Origin: a virus | DNA length: 38,304 nucleotides | IMG/VR virus record: IMGVR_UViG_3300008448_007068 | Span: 1 to 38,304 of that record | Strand: one strand, 5' to 3' | Shown here: positions 30,757 to 38,304 of the stretch, in pieces | Position numbering within the stretch: position 1 is the stretch's first letter | Layout of the letters: the number at the start of each line of letters is the position of its first letter | Position numbers and translations under genes: made by a program | The notes under the pieces: model-generated | Databases searched by the model: none | What the model was told of the DNA's origin: nothing | The model's input: the letters and a program-made list of their open reading frames with translations, nothing else

Positions 30757-31809
30757 ATGAAAAAAATAGCATTAATAACTGGCATATCAGGCCAAGATGG
30801 TTCATATTTAACAGATCTATTATTGAGTAAAGGATACGAAGTTCATGGAATAATTCGGAGATCTTCATCATTTAACACAGCACGTTTAGAGCATCATATT
30901 CAAAATTCAGAAGTATATAATAAAACATTATTTTTACATTATGGCGATTTAACAGATTATACTACTATTGAAAAATTAATTCATAAATGTAATCCAGATG
31001 AAATTTATAATCTTGGAGCACAAAGTCACGTAAGAGTTTCTTTCGATGCACCTGTTTATACAGGGGAAACTGTGGGTATCGGGACGTTAAATGTTCTTGA
31101 AGCAATACGAACAATACAATCACTCACAGGTAAACAAATAAGATATTATCAGGCATCCTCCAGTGAAATGTTTGGTAAGGTGCAAGAAGTTCCACAAAAA
31201 GAAACAACACCATTTTATCCAAGATCACCATATGGGTGCGCTAAAGTCTATGGTCATTGGTTAACAGTAAATTATAGAGAATCATATAATATACATGCTT
31301 CATGTGGAATTTTATTCAATCATGAAAGTCCCCGTAGAGGTGAAACTTTTGTCACTCGTAAAATTACCAGAGCTGTTGGCAGAATATATCAAGGACTTCA
31401 GAAGAAATTATATCTCGGCAATATGAGTGCGCTACGAGATTGGGGTTTTGCTGGGGATTACGTTGAAGCAATGTGGTTAATGCTTCAGCAGGACAATCCA
31501 GATGATTATATAATTGCAACAAATAAAATGATTTCAGTCGAAGAATTTTGTGAAAAAGCATTTGTAAAACTTGGTATGAATTACAAAGATTATGTTGAAA
31601 TAGATGAAAGATACTACAGACCAGCAGAGGTTGATCAATTGTTGGGTGATTATACTAAAGCAAAACAAAAACTAGGATGGGAACCAAAAACTAGTATTTA
31701 TCAACTCATTGATATGATGGTTGACCATGATTATGAGTTAGCAAGAAGAGATAAAATTATTGAGATTCATGATAAAAAACTGAATCCTACTGGTAGTTCT
31801 TTTATATAA
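30757..31809 (+). CDS. gmd: GDP-mannose 4,6-dehydratase
   Basis: 350-aa GMD, an extended SDR that turns GDP-mannose into GDP-4-keto-6-deoxymannose, the precursor of GDP-fucose, colitose and perosamine. Motifs: Gly-x-Ser-Gly-Gln-Asp-Gly-Ser-Tyr-Leu (9-18), Arg-Arg-Ser-Ser-Ser-Phe-Asn, Ser-Ser-Ser-Glu-Met-Phe-Gly (134-140), Tyr159-x3-Lys163, and Asn-His-Glu-Ser-Pro-Arg-Arg-Gly-Glu. All catalytic residues are present. It is the clearest enzyme of the island and its product can feed the GT10/GT11 transferases or the adjacent 3-dehydrase. Confidence 0.95.
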   Translation: MKKIALITGISGQDGSYLTDLLLSKGYEVHGIIRRSSSFNTARLEHHIQNSEVYNKTLFLHYGDLTDYTTIEKLIHKCNPDEIYNLGAQSHVRVSFDAPVYTGETVGIGTLNVLEAIRTIQSLTGKQIRYYQASSSEMFGKVQEVPQKETTPFYPRSPYGCAKVYGHWLTVNYRESYNIHASCGILFNHESPRRGETFVTRKITRAVGRIYQGLQKKLYLGNMSALRDWGFAGDYVEAMWLMLQQDNPDDYIIATNKMISVEEFCEKAFVKLGMNYKDYVEIDERYYRPAEVDQLLGDYTKAKQKLGWEPKTSIYQLIDMMVDHDYELARRDKIIEIHDKKLNPTGSSFI

Positions 31810-31812
31810 ATA
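31805..31812 (+). promoter_or_regulatory. Late promoter before the GT2-TPR gene
   Basis: Exact TATAAATA overlapping the gmd stop codon, 18 bases before ATG 31831, with AAAAGG as ribosome site. This gives the last gene of the island its own late start. Confidence 0.75.
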
Positions 31813-31830
31813 GTATAAAAGGTATATAAT

Positions 31831-33021
31831 ATGCATAAATTATGTCTGTCGATGATCGTTAAGAATGAGTCTCATATTATTCATGAGTGCTTAAATTCTG
31901 TTTATAAAGACATTGATTACTGGGTAATCGTTGACACTGGATCAACAGATAATACCAAAGAAATCATTACTAATTTCTTCAAAGAAAAGGGAATTCCAGG
32001 GGAACTACATGAAAAACCATGGGTATCATTTGGCCACAACAGAACAGAAGCATTAGATCTATGTAAAGGAAAAGCAGAATATGCTTTTATGATTGATGCA
32101 GATGATTATCTTGAAGGATCTTTAAAATTTAATCCACATCCTAGTGTGGATGGTTATATTCTTAGAATGGGACGAGAGGAGTTTTCGTGGTGGAGATCAC
32201 AAATTTTCAGACTTGAATCAAATTGGAAATATGTTGGTGTTCTTCATGAATATGCTCATTGTGAAAAACCAAATCCAGTGATGACAAAACTGGAAGGTAA
32301 TTATAGAGTTGTTGCAAGGACAATGGGTGCTAGAAATCTTAATATCACCCCAATTGAAAAATACTCTAAGGACGCAGAACTTCTGGAAAAGGCTCTAGAG
32401 ACAGAACCAGGAAATATTCGTTACCAATTCTATTTGGCCCAATCATACTTTGACTCTCAGCAATGGGAAAAGGCAGAAGCCGCCTACATGAAGCGTGTTG
32501 ATATGGGTGGTTGGCAAGAAGAAGTTTATTATTCGCTTTATCGTGCGGCGATCTGTAAGAGTATGTTAAATCGTGAATGGATTGAAATTCAACAAGCTTT
32601 CATGGAGGCATATAATTATAGACCCATTCGTGCAGAGCCATTATTCCATATAGCACAAATCTATAGAATGAAGTTCAATAAACCAGCTCTGGCATATCTT
32701 TTCGCCAAGATGGCCGCTGAAGTACCATATCCAGCAAATGATATTTTATTCGTACCGGATATTATCTACAAGTTTAATATTCTGGATGAGGTTGCAGCAA
32801 CAGCATTTTATGCTGGTCAGCCAATTGTTGGTCATGCAGCCTGTATGAAATTACTCAAAGAAAATAGAGTTCCTGCTGCCGAACTCCAGAGAGTAAATGC
32901 TAATTTAAAGCAATATGAACAAATATTGGCTCAGATGCAAGCAGATGCACACAAGTTCCAACAAGAGCAACAACAAAAAGAAGAACCCCAGAAAAAGAAA
33001 AAATTTAAACAAAGAAAATAA
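31831..33021 (+). CDS. GT2 glycosyltransferase fused to TPR-like helices
   Basis: 396-aa protein. Residues 1-100 form a GT2 nucleotide-binding half: Met-Ile-Val-Lys-Asn-Glu, Val-Asp-Thr-Gly-Ser-Thr-Asp-Asn-Thr, and Met-Ile-Asp-Ala-Asp-Asp-Tyr-Leu as the metal site. From about 180 on come TPR-like helix pairs (Tyr-Gln-Phe-Tyr-Leu-Ala-Gln-Ser-Tyr-Phe and similar). The tail is Gln/Lys-rich and ends very basic. Proteins of this make-up are common in phages and are often guessed to glycosylate virion proteins. It has a late promoter and is followed by a terminator and by virion-type genes. Its codons look less AT-rich than the transferases upstream. Confidence 0.85.
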   Translation: MHKLCLSMIVKNESHIIHECLNSVYKDIDYWVIVDTGSTDNTKEIITNFFKEKGIPGELHEKPWVSFGHNRTEALDLCKGKAEYAFMIDADDYLEGSLKFNPHPSVDGYILRMGREEFSWWRSQIFRLESNWKYVGVLHEYAHCEKPNPVMTKLEGNYRVVARTMGARNLNITPIEKYSKDAELLEKALETEPGNIRYQFYLAQSYFDSQQWEKAEAAYMKRVDMGGWQEEVYYSLYRAAICKSMLNREWIEIQQAFMEAYNYRPIRAEPLFHIAQIYRMKFNKPALAYLFAKMAAEVPYPANDILFVPDIIYKFNILDEVAATAFYAGQPIVGHAACMKLLKENRVPAAELQRVNANLKQYEQILAQMQADAHKFQQEQQQKEEPQKKKKFKQRK

Positions 33022-33027
33022 TTTTTG

Positions 33028-33053
33028 ATCCCCCCGTGGAGGGGGATTTTTTT
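33028..33053 (+). terminator. Terminator after the sugar island
   Basis: Stem ATCCCCC (33028-33034) with GGGGGAT (33041-33047), loop of six, then a seven-T run (33047-33053). The T-run runs straight into the next late promoter. Confidence 0.88.
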
Positions 33054-33060
33054 ATAAATA
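33053..33060 (+). promoter_or_regulatory. Late promoter of the distal structural module
   Basis: Exact TATAAATA sharing its first T with the terminator T-run, 22 bases before ATG 33083, with AGGAG between. Confidence 0.85.
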
Positions 33061-33082
33061 TAATATATTATAGGAGAAATAT

Positions 33083-33427
33083 ATGTCTAGGACATTTCCA
33101 GCAGAAGTACAAATCACGAATCCAAAAGCCATGTTTACTGTTGGTCACATAGGAGCAACAGCGAATTCTTTCTTACCAATAAATAGTTATGTTACTGGTG
33201 CTGGTTCAACAGGATCAGACATTACACTAAATGATGGTGTATTGGTTAAAAATATAGGACCAAATACTATAAAAGTCACTTATGATCCACTGGATCATGG
33301 AGCAGCTGAAGGATTTGATCTTACTGAATTAGATCAAATTTTGATCGAAACAAATAGTATTTCTAGCGTACTTGTAAAAAATAATATCGGTTCTCAGGGA
33401 ATCACATTTAGCATTTATGCAAATTGA
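33083..33427 (+). CDS. Probable virion protein, tandem paralogue 1
   Basis: 114-aa protein predicted to be mostly beta strands. Its second half, Gly-Val-Leu-Val-Lys-Asn-Ile-Gly, then Val-Thr-Tyr-Asp, His-Gly-Ala-Ala-Glu-Gly-Phe-Asp-Leu and Gln-Ile-Leu-Ile-Glu, has the shape of a small beta-sandwich common on phage particle surfaces. The two following genes encode relatives. It is the first gene after a late promoter and has a strong AGGAG, so abundant expression is likely. No named family recognised. Confidence 0.7.
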   Translation: MSRTFPAEVQITNPKAMFTVGHIGATANSFLPINSYVTGAGSTGSDITLNDGVLVKNIGPNTIKVTYDPLDHGAAEGFDLTELDQILIETNSISSVLVKNNIGSQGITFSIYAN

Positions 33428-33435
33428 GGTAAAAT

Positions 33436-33780
33436 ATGGCAATAGGCCCAAGAAGAATAGAAAATATTATACGGAATCTAAATCCAAAAGTATTTTTTAC
33501 AAATACATTAACATCAGAAGCCGATAATTTTGTTCATATCGGAACTAATGTTGTTATGAATGAATCCATTACACCCCAGTATGGATTTTTGATTAAAAAT
33601 GTTTCATTTGGTACAGCTCCATTTCTATACGTTAAATATTCAGATTTAAATCATGGAATAAATGATGGTTTTCTATTAAATTCTGGAGAGAGTATATTTT
33701 TAGAATGTAAAGATTATTCTAAAATACAGGTTAAAAGAGCAGCAGAAACAGTACTCAATGTAAGAGTAATAGGATATTAA
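33436..33780 (+). CDS. Probable virion protein, tandem paralogue 2
   Basis: 114-aa relative of the preceding protein. It repeats Gly-Phe-Leu-Ile-Lys-Asn-Val, then Val-Lys-Tyr-Ser-Asp-Leu-Asn-His-Gly, Gly-Phe-Leu-Leu and Ser-Ile-Phe-Leu-Glu in the same order and spacing. The N-terminal 40 residues are unlike copy 1. The ribosome site is weaker (GAGG). It ends one base before the next ATG. A minor virion or decoration role is inferred from context. Confidence 0.68.
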   Translation: MAIGPRRIENIIRNLNPKVFFTNTLTSEADNFVHIGTNVVMNESITPQYGFLIKNVSFGTAPFLYVKYSDLNHGINDGFLLNSGESIFLECKDYSKIQVKRAAETVLNVRVIGY

Positions 33781-33781
33781 A

Positions 33782-34102
33782 ATGGCAAGAGTATCAACAT
33801 TAATAGATCGAATAAACTCACCTATAATTGCTTGTACTATACAAGTTAATAATTATTTAGCATATGAAAGTTTACCAAATTTAATAACTGGAATATCTTC
33901 TGTTAAATTAAAAAATGGAGTTTTAATAAGAAATTTTGGACATGGTGATGTGTTAATTTACAATGAGACTGCAAAAAATCGTACAAGAGAAATTAGTATA
34001 GTACCAGATGAAAGTATTTTTATTCAAATAACAGATATCAATAATATTCAAATAAAAACAAATAGCGCAATAGGATCATTAGTAGGTATTTTAGCAAACT
34101 GA
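33782..34102 (+). CDS. Probable virion protein, tandem paralogue 3
   Basis: 106-aa relative of the two genes before it, with Gly-Val-Leu-Ile-Arg-Asn-Phe-Gly, Glu-Ser-Ile-Phe-Ile-Gln and Ile-Gln-Ile-Lys-Thr in matching places. The His-Gly segment shared by copies 1 and 2 is lost. It is the most diverged copy. It begins two bases after the stop of copy 2. Same inferred role, lower certainty. Confidence 0.66.
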   Translation: MARVSTLIDRINSPIIACTIQVNNYLAYESLPNLITGISSVKLKNGVLIRNFGHGDVLIYNETAKNRTREISIVPDESIFIQITDINNIQIKTNSAIGSLVGILAN

Positions 34103-34115
34103 GGAAAAAAAATAA

Positions 34116-37100
34116 ATGGCTAACACACCACCACCACCCGGCAATCCAGGTTTACCGAAAGAAAGTTTAGTAGTATCAGGAAGAAATAACAGATATACAG
34201 GAACAACCTTTTTTGGGGGGGACTCTGTTTTACCGCCTGTATTGTATAATACAGCAACAACTCCAGTTACTTACAATGGTTTTCAGTGGTCATTTAATAC
34301 AAATGTGAATTGGGGTAGATTTATTAGTGGAGAACCATTTATTCTTGTTCCTCCTGCTGGTATTATTGTTGCTGGCGTTTCTTATGATGGACACAATTTA
34401 CCTAGATTGGTTACTGGTTATACTGGAGCTAGTGCTCAAGCCCTTGGTATTGGTGTTACAATGTATGTAAGTGGTTCAATGAAAAACCCAGGACCATTTT
34501 GGGAACAACGTGATTTTAATTTTACTAAGAAGGTTTTAGGATCACAAATATTTCCGTGGAATTATGATGAAAGAACAACACAGGGTGTTGTGGGTAGAAA
34601 AGGCGATGATCTTGTAAAGGGAAAACTAGTAAGTTTTGATAATTCTTTTGATAATTTTCTATTTTTTCCTATCGGTTTATCTGCTGGTGATAATTTAGTA
34701 ACAGCAAAAAGTAGTTTCAACGGTAATCATGAATACTACTTCAAACCACAGGGAACGAATAAATTCGTTCGATGGACAAATCCAGAAATGTCCAGAATGT
34801 TTATAGAAAAATATGGTATTTTAACAGCCATTGCTGAAAGTAATGTACCAACTTACGCAGATTGTTATAGACCACCCGTATTCTGGAATGGTGCTTCTCT
34901 TTCAAATAGACCAATATTTTACCGGCATGATATGGTAAAAAATACAGAGAATTATTTGATACAAAAACCAGAAAAGGATGTACGTGGAGATTTAATTAAT
35001 TATAATGCAGAAAATATATTAAATGAAACTACCAATTGGAATAATTTTGTTAATAATATGTGGATTTCAACACATATTCCATATTATAGTGGAGTAGCAC
35101 ACCAATTAGCGATTTCTGGTTATGATTTATATAATGATGACCCGAATACTGAGATGGGTGGCTATATGGGTGGTGGAGCAAAAGTAAAGGATCAGATGAT
35201 CCAATCTGTGTTTGCTCCGTGGGTTACTAAAATTAATCGTAAAAAAGCATTAGATAAAGTAACTCAATTTTGTATAGATTGTTGGGGCATTCCTAATGCT
35301 GGTGGTATTGCTAATGGTGATGGTGGTTATCATGCTGCTGTTGCCCACCCATGGATTGTATTCTTGGGATGGTTGTATAATCGACCAGATATGACAAAAT
35401 ATTATCTTGGTAAACAAATTCAAGATAGATTGGCTCCTGGTTATATCGGTGGATTTACACTCACAAATCCCCCAGTTCCACTTGAATATATGTACAAGAT
35501 GTTCCTTACACAAGATTATAGACAACGATTTAAAGTCTATGGTTCCGGTATAACACAATCAAATGGATTTACCGGATGGGTTGGAACTAATCCAAATATT
35601 TCACTATATCATGGTTTAACCATGCCTTCGAAAGCCACTGGATCAACTGGATTTGGTTGGATATATAAATTAACAGGTATTAGTCTTGCTTATTCATATA
35701 CAGCATCTACTATAGAATTTAAATCACAAAAAATAAATGGAGCATTTGGTACTATAGTTTGCCATAGAGATACTGTATTTAGATTAAATGGTCTTGGACC
35801 AGGATCAGATAAACCAGGACCAGCTACATTACCTTTAGTTGTTACTTCTACCGGAACATTAGCTAAAAAAGGATTTGATACTAATAGTGATGTTGGTGGA
35901 TTCTGGTCATTTGACGATGGCTCAATGCTGGGAATGAATGTAGAAATAGTATCCGGTCCTGGTGCTGGCGCAACAGCATATAGAATAATAAAAGGATATA
36001 ACCACTTTATTGGAAGAGGTAAAATAGAAGATGAAACCGAAGAAGAAGGTTTATCTGGAAATAATTTAGGAATCATTAAATCATTACAATATCCAACCTT
36101 TATTTTGGATCGTGATTTTGATGCAGGAGCACCAACATCAGAGTCTGTAATAAAAATATATCCCAGTAAGAGTAATGAAGTTGTGTGGGGATTTAGTGCT
36201 GGTGGTTGGGCAGCAGATTTAAATGAAAAAGGTATAACCCAGTTTGGTCCAGTTCAGCAAACTATATACCAACAACCTTCTTATAATAATATTGCTGATG
36301 AAGCTATAGTAAAGCATTATTCAATACATAATCATCTTGGAATTACTGAAGATCAATTCTTGATTGATTATGTAAAAGGTGTTTATTTTGATGAGAATCT
36401 GAATACCGCAACAAGAAGACAAAAGTATTATGGTTCTGCATATGTAGGATCTATTTTCTCTGGTGGTAACTTATTGGGTGGTGCGCTAGTTGGTATGATG
36501 CTTGGGATTACTGGACAACAATATGCTCCGAAATTTGTTAATGATCTTGGTGGTATGTTCGACAATGATCCAGAAGTTCCGCTTGATGGAATATCTTTAG
36601 AATTCGCCCCAGAAGGTATAACATATACTGTTCAGGGTGGTTCTGGTGTAGTTCATACTGGTTATGGGAAAATATTTGATGAACCGCAAACAATCTTAAG
36701 AATAACAGCAATCATAGGAAATAAAATATTCACAGAAGTAAATCAGCCAGGTTTATATACTCTTTTACGTGATCTAAAGATACAATACGGACCATTTTTA
36801 ACGAACAATATTGTTGTTGACGACAGAGAAGATGAAGAAGCGTTTAAAGATAAAGTATCTTATCACGATTTTGGTGAGTCAAGAGCATCAACAGGCATTG
36901 AAGATATTACACGATATGATGATTTTATGAGAAAACTTCCCGATCTTCAAGCTATAGCTGAATACAACGAAAATGCTGAAATACCAAAAACAGTAAAATT
37001 AAATTTTGTAACAGACAGATATACGATGGGTGGCGCGGTTACTATAGTACCAAGACCAGGTGAAAGTAGAAAAGTAACATCTTCTAATTTAATTGGAAAT

Positions 37101-37961
37101 ATAATCAGAGGAACCAATGATCAGATAAATACACTTTCATTTACAGTTGATCTTGATGGTTCTCACATACCGATAGTATCAGACAGTATTCATTATTGTA
37201 TTGCTTCCCCGCGGATTGGTAGCGGGACATTTGATATGCCAGAAGAATATATTTATGACAATTGGAAGAAAGTGACTAATGTGGCATATAATGGTAATAT
37301 GATAATATTGAATGACTTAGAATTACCATCTGGAACAGCTTTAGGAAATTATGGTGTTAATACAAATGATAAGTTAATATTTATAAGATATTTAAATGAT
37401 ACTAGTGTATATGAACACCCATTTACAGCAATTCCTGTACCTCAAATAGCCTCAACAGATTCAAATGTATTAAGAGATATAAGACAAAGTAATTATCCAA
37501 CATTTAATCAAACTGATCTTTTCACAAAGCATAAGATCGACCAGATTAAAATACAAAATTCTAGTGGAAATGCCGGAGTATTTTCTATTAATTACATATC
37601 ATCTTCAACAAGTGGTATTTCTGCTGACTATAGATCAGCTGCATATAATCACTTTAGAATATTGCATAATAATTATTATGAAAATGAGAATAGTTATGGT
37701 TTCCCAATATTCAGTACATTTATAGAGGATATTAATGGATTGGTTGATTACACATATTATGGGGGTAAATATAATTATGTGTTCTTTGCTAATCTAAATG
37801 GTGTAGAATATTATAAACCAAAACATACTGGTTTTAGTATTACGGAACGAGACATAAATCCTCCTACTGGGATAGGATATTATGATCTAGTAATACATGG
37901 ACAAACCATGAATGTTTATATGCCACAAATTCCACAAAATCTATATTATATTACAGAGTAA
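34116..37961 (+). CDS. Large (1281-aa) probable virion/tail protein with a helical enzyme-like middle
   Basis: The largest gene of the window. The N-terminus is Pro/Gly-rich (Pro-Pro-Pro-Pro-Gly-Asn-Pro-Gly) followed by beta-rich sequence. Residues about 300-490 change character to long amphipathic helices with Trp/His/Tyr clusters, including Gly-Asp-Gly-Gly-Tyr-His-Ala-Ala-Val-Ala-His-Pro-Trp near 400 and a Gly-Tyr-Met-Gly-Gly-Gly stretch. The rest is beta-rich with many Gly, Asn and Tyr. No signal peptide or coiled coil is obvious. I do not recognise the family. Late promoter, neighbours and composition indicate a structural or tail-tip protein; an alpha/alpha-barrel polysaccharide-degrading domain is a speculation. 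GAGGA precedes ATG 34116. Confidence 0.7.
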   Translation: MANTPPPPGNPGLPKESLVVSGRNNRYTGTTFFGGDSVLPPVLYNTATTPVTYNGFQWSFNTNVNWGRFISGEPFILVPPAGIIVAGVSYDGHNLPRLVTGYTGASAQALGIGVTMYVSGSMKNPGPFWEQRDFNFTKKVLGSQIFPWNYDERTTQGVVGRKGDDLVKGKLVSFDNSFDNFLFFPIGLSAGDNLVTAKSSFNGNHEYYFKPQGTNKFVRWTNPEMSRMFIEKYGILTAIAESNVPTYADCYRPPVFWNGASLSNRPIFYRHDMVKNTENYLIQKPEKDVRGDLINYNAENILNETTNWNNFVNNMWISTHIPYYSGVAHQLAISGYDLYNDDPNTEMGGYMGGGAKVKDQMIQSVFAPWVTKINRKKALDKVTQFCIDCWGIPNAGGIANGDGGYHAAVAHPWIVFLGWLYNRPDMTKYYLGKQIQDRLAPGYIGGFTLTNPPVPLEYMYKMFLTQDYRQRFKVYGSGITQSNGFTGWVGTNPNISLYHGLTMPSKATGSTGFGWIYKLTGISLAYSYTASTIEFKSQKINGAFGTIVCHRDTVFRLNGLGPGSDKPGPATLPLVVTSTGTLAKKGFDTNSDVGGFWSFDDGSMLGMNVEIVSGPGAGATAYRIIKGYNHFIGRGKIEDETEEEGLSGNNLGIIKSLQYPTFILDRDFDAGAPTSESVIKIYPSKSNEVVWGFSAGGWAADLNEKGITQFGPVQQTIYQQPSYNNIADEAIVKHYSIHNHLGITEDQFLIDYVKGVYFDENLNTATRRQKYYGSAYVGSIFSGGNLLGGALVGMMLGITGQQYAPKFVNDLGGMFDNDPEVPLDGISLEFAPEGITYTVQGGSGVVHTGYGKIFDEPQTILRITAIIGNKIFTEVNQPGLYTLLRDLKIQYGPFLTNNIVVDDREDEEAFKDKVSYHDFGESRASTGIEDITRYDDFMRKLPDLQAIAEYNENAEIPKTVKLNFVTDRYTMGGAVTIVPRPGESRKVTSSNLIGNIIRGTNDQINTLSFTVDLDGSHIPIVSDSIHYCIASPRIGSGTFDMPEEYIYDNWKKVTNVAYNGNMIILNDLELPSGTALGNYGVNTNDKLIFIRYLNDTSVYEHPFTAIPVPQIASTDSNVLRDIRQSNYPTFNQTDLFTKHKIDQIKIQNSSGNAGVFSINYISSSTSGISADYRSAAYNHFRILHNNYYENENSYGFPIFSTFIEDINGLVDYTYYGGKYNYVFFANLNGVEYYKPKHTGFSITERDINPPTGIGYYDLVIHGQTMNVYMPQIPQNLYYITE

Positions 37962-37962
37962 A

Positions 37963-37970
37963 TATAAATA
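37963..37970 (+). promoter_or_regulatory. Late promoter motif just upstream of a terminator
   Basis: Exact TATAAATA two bases after the stop of the 1281-aa gene. The next element is the terminator at 37990-38016, so a transcript from here would be only about 40 bases long. Confidence 0.45.
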
Positions 37971-37989
37971 TATAAAATACCTTAAAAGG

Positions 37990-38016
37990 AAAACAGGGGA
38001 TTTCTCCCCTGTTTTT
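37990..38016 (+). terminator. Strong terminator after the 1281-aa gene
   Basis: Perfect 11-bp stem (37990-38000 with 38005-38015) containing AGGGGA/TCCCCT, a four-base loop and a T-rich 3' side. The A-rich left arm would also serve as a T-run on the other strand. Confidence 0.9.
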
Positions 38017-38020
38017 CATT

Positions 38021-38028
38021 TATAAATA
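38021..38028 (+). promoter_or_regulatory. Late promoter with almost no leader before the last gene
   Basis: Exact TATAAATA four bases after the terminator; six bases (TTGATA) lie between it and ATG 38035. The predicted leader is zero to two bases. Confidence 0.8.
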
Positions 38029-38034
38029 TTGATA

Positions 38035-38304
38035 ATGCCATTTAATTTTCCATCAGATCCAGCAAACGGTGCTACATTCTCCTTTGGGAGCTTGTCGTGG
38101 CAATATAATGGTTATGCTTGGGAAAGATACGATACAACACCAAATGAAGTTTATTCTATAAATGGTATTACAGGTGCTATAGGACTATCCGCTGGTACTG
38201 ATGTTGAAATTTCAATTACTGGAAAAACATTTACCATAGCATCACCTACTGTATATGGTGTTTCTGGTGCAATTTATGCGTCAAATTTAGCAACAGGATT
38301 GCTT
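38035..38304 (+). CDS. 5' part of a fibre-like structural protein
   Basis: Ninety codons, open to the right edge. The start, Pro-Phe-Asn-Phe-Pro, then Phe-Ser-Phe-Gly-Ser-Leu-Ser-Trp-Gln-Tyr-Asn-Gly-Tyr-Ala-Trp, has the short aromatic module seen at the N-termini of marine phage tail or neck fibre proteins. It is followed by Asn-Gly-Ile-Thr-Gly-Ala-Ile-Gly-Leu-Ser-Ala-Gly-Thr, a repeat typical of fibre shafts. No ribosome site precedes the ATG and no other early Met is in frame, so a leaderless start is likely. The full length is unknown. Confidence 0.75.
   Translation, partial: MPFNFPSDPANGATFSFGSLSWQYNGYAWERYDTTPNEVYSINGITGAIGLSAGTDVEISITGKTFTIASPTVYGVSGAIYASNLATGLL

Noticed and set aside
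1-38304. CRISPR arrays, tRNA genes or insertion sequences
   Set aside because: Gaps between genes are all short (largest about 139 bases, before ATG 10811), and no repeat-spacer pattern, cloverleaf or transposase was seen.

Overview
The window is a contiguous, entirely plus-strand piece of a T4-like (contractile-tailed) phage genome. It is AT-rich, densely packed and has many ATGA/TAATG gene overlaps. The gene order (sheath, tube, portal, prohead core, protease, scaffold, capsid, tail completion, uvsY, uvsW, Sm-like protein, gene 55, gene 47, gene 46, gene 45, gene 44, gene 62, regA) is that of marine exo-T4 / cyanomyovirus-like phages. Several proteins are compact marine-type versions (short sheath, short gp62, short UvsW). 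The host cannot be read from this window; no tRNA, photosynthesis gene or integrase is visible.

Region 1 (1-8042) is the head and tail module: the end of an unidentified gene, then tail sheath, tail tube, portal, an unknown 74-aa protein, an acidic gp67-like core protein, prohead protease, scaffold, major capsid protein and a probable gp3-like tail completion protein. Region 2 (8058-17216) is the recombination, late-transcription and replication module: UvsY, UvsW, an Sm-like protein, sigma factor gp55, Mre11/Rad50-like gp47/gp46, two small structural or unknown genes, sliding clamp gp45, clamp loader gp44/gp62 and RegA. The DNA polymerase gene that follows regA in T4 is absent. Region 3 (17243-33021) starts there: a roughly 15.8-kb glycan island of glycosyltransferases (two GT10-like, one GT11-like, GT34-like, DUF5672, several GT-A), nucleotide-sugar enzymes (RmlB-like dehydratase, GDP-mannose 4,6-dehydratase, two further SDRs, an E1/RfbH-type 3-dehydrase), a sialate-synthase-like enzyme, a ThDP acetolactate-synthase-like enzyme and two methyltransferases, closing with a GT2-TPR protein. 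Region 4 (33053-38304) returns to probable virion genes: three tandem paralogues of about 110 aa, a 1281-aa protein and the start of a fibre-like protein.

Regulation is unusually legible. Reading the plus strand by eye I find nine exact copies of the T4-type late promoter TATAAATA plus one CATAAATA. Every one lies within about 60 bases upstream of a gene start or next to a terminator. Three terminators carry a late promoter immediately downstream. In three cases the promoter is so close to the ATG that the late transcript should be leaderless or nearly so (7488, 14246, 38035). Late promoters also sit inside the sugar island, before the methyltransferases, before rfbH-gmd and before the GT2-TPR gene. 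This suggests part of the island is made with the virion rather than early. One strong sigma70-type promoter lies before gene 55 and moves its start codon to 10811.

The most interesting candidate system is the island. An E1-type 3-dehydrase with an intact PMP-type histidine and Fe-S cysteines, a ThDP enzyme of the acetolactate synthase family, a GDP-sugar 4,6-dehydratase and SDR reductases together resemble the logic of 3,6-dideoxy or branched-chain (yersiniose-like) sugar synthesis. They are joined to an array of GT10/GT11 transferases that would accept GDP-6-deoxyhexoses, under partial late control.
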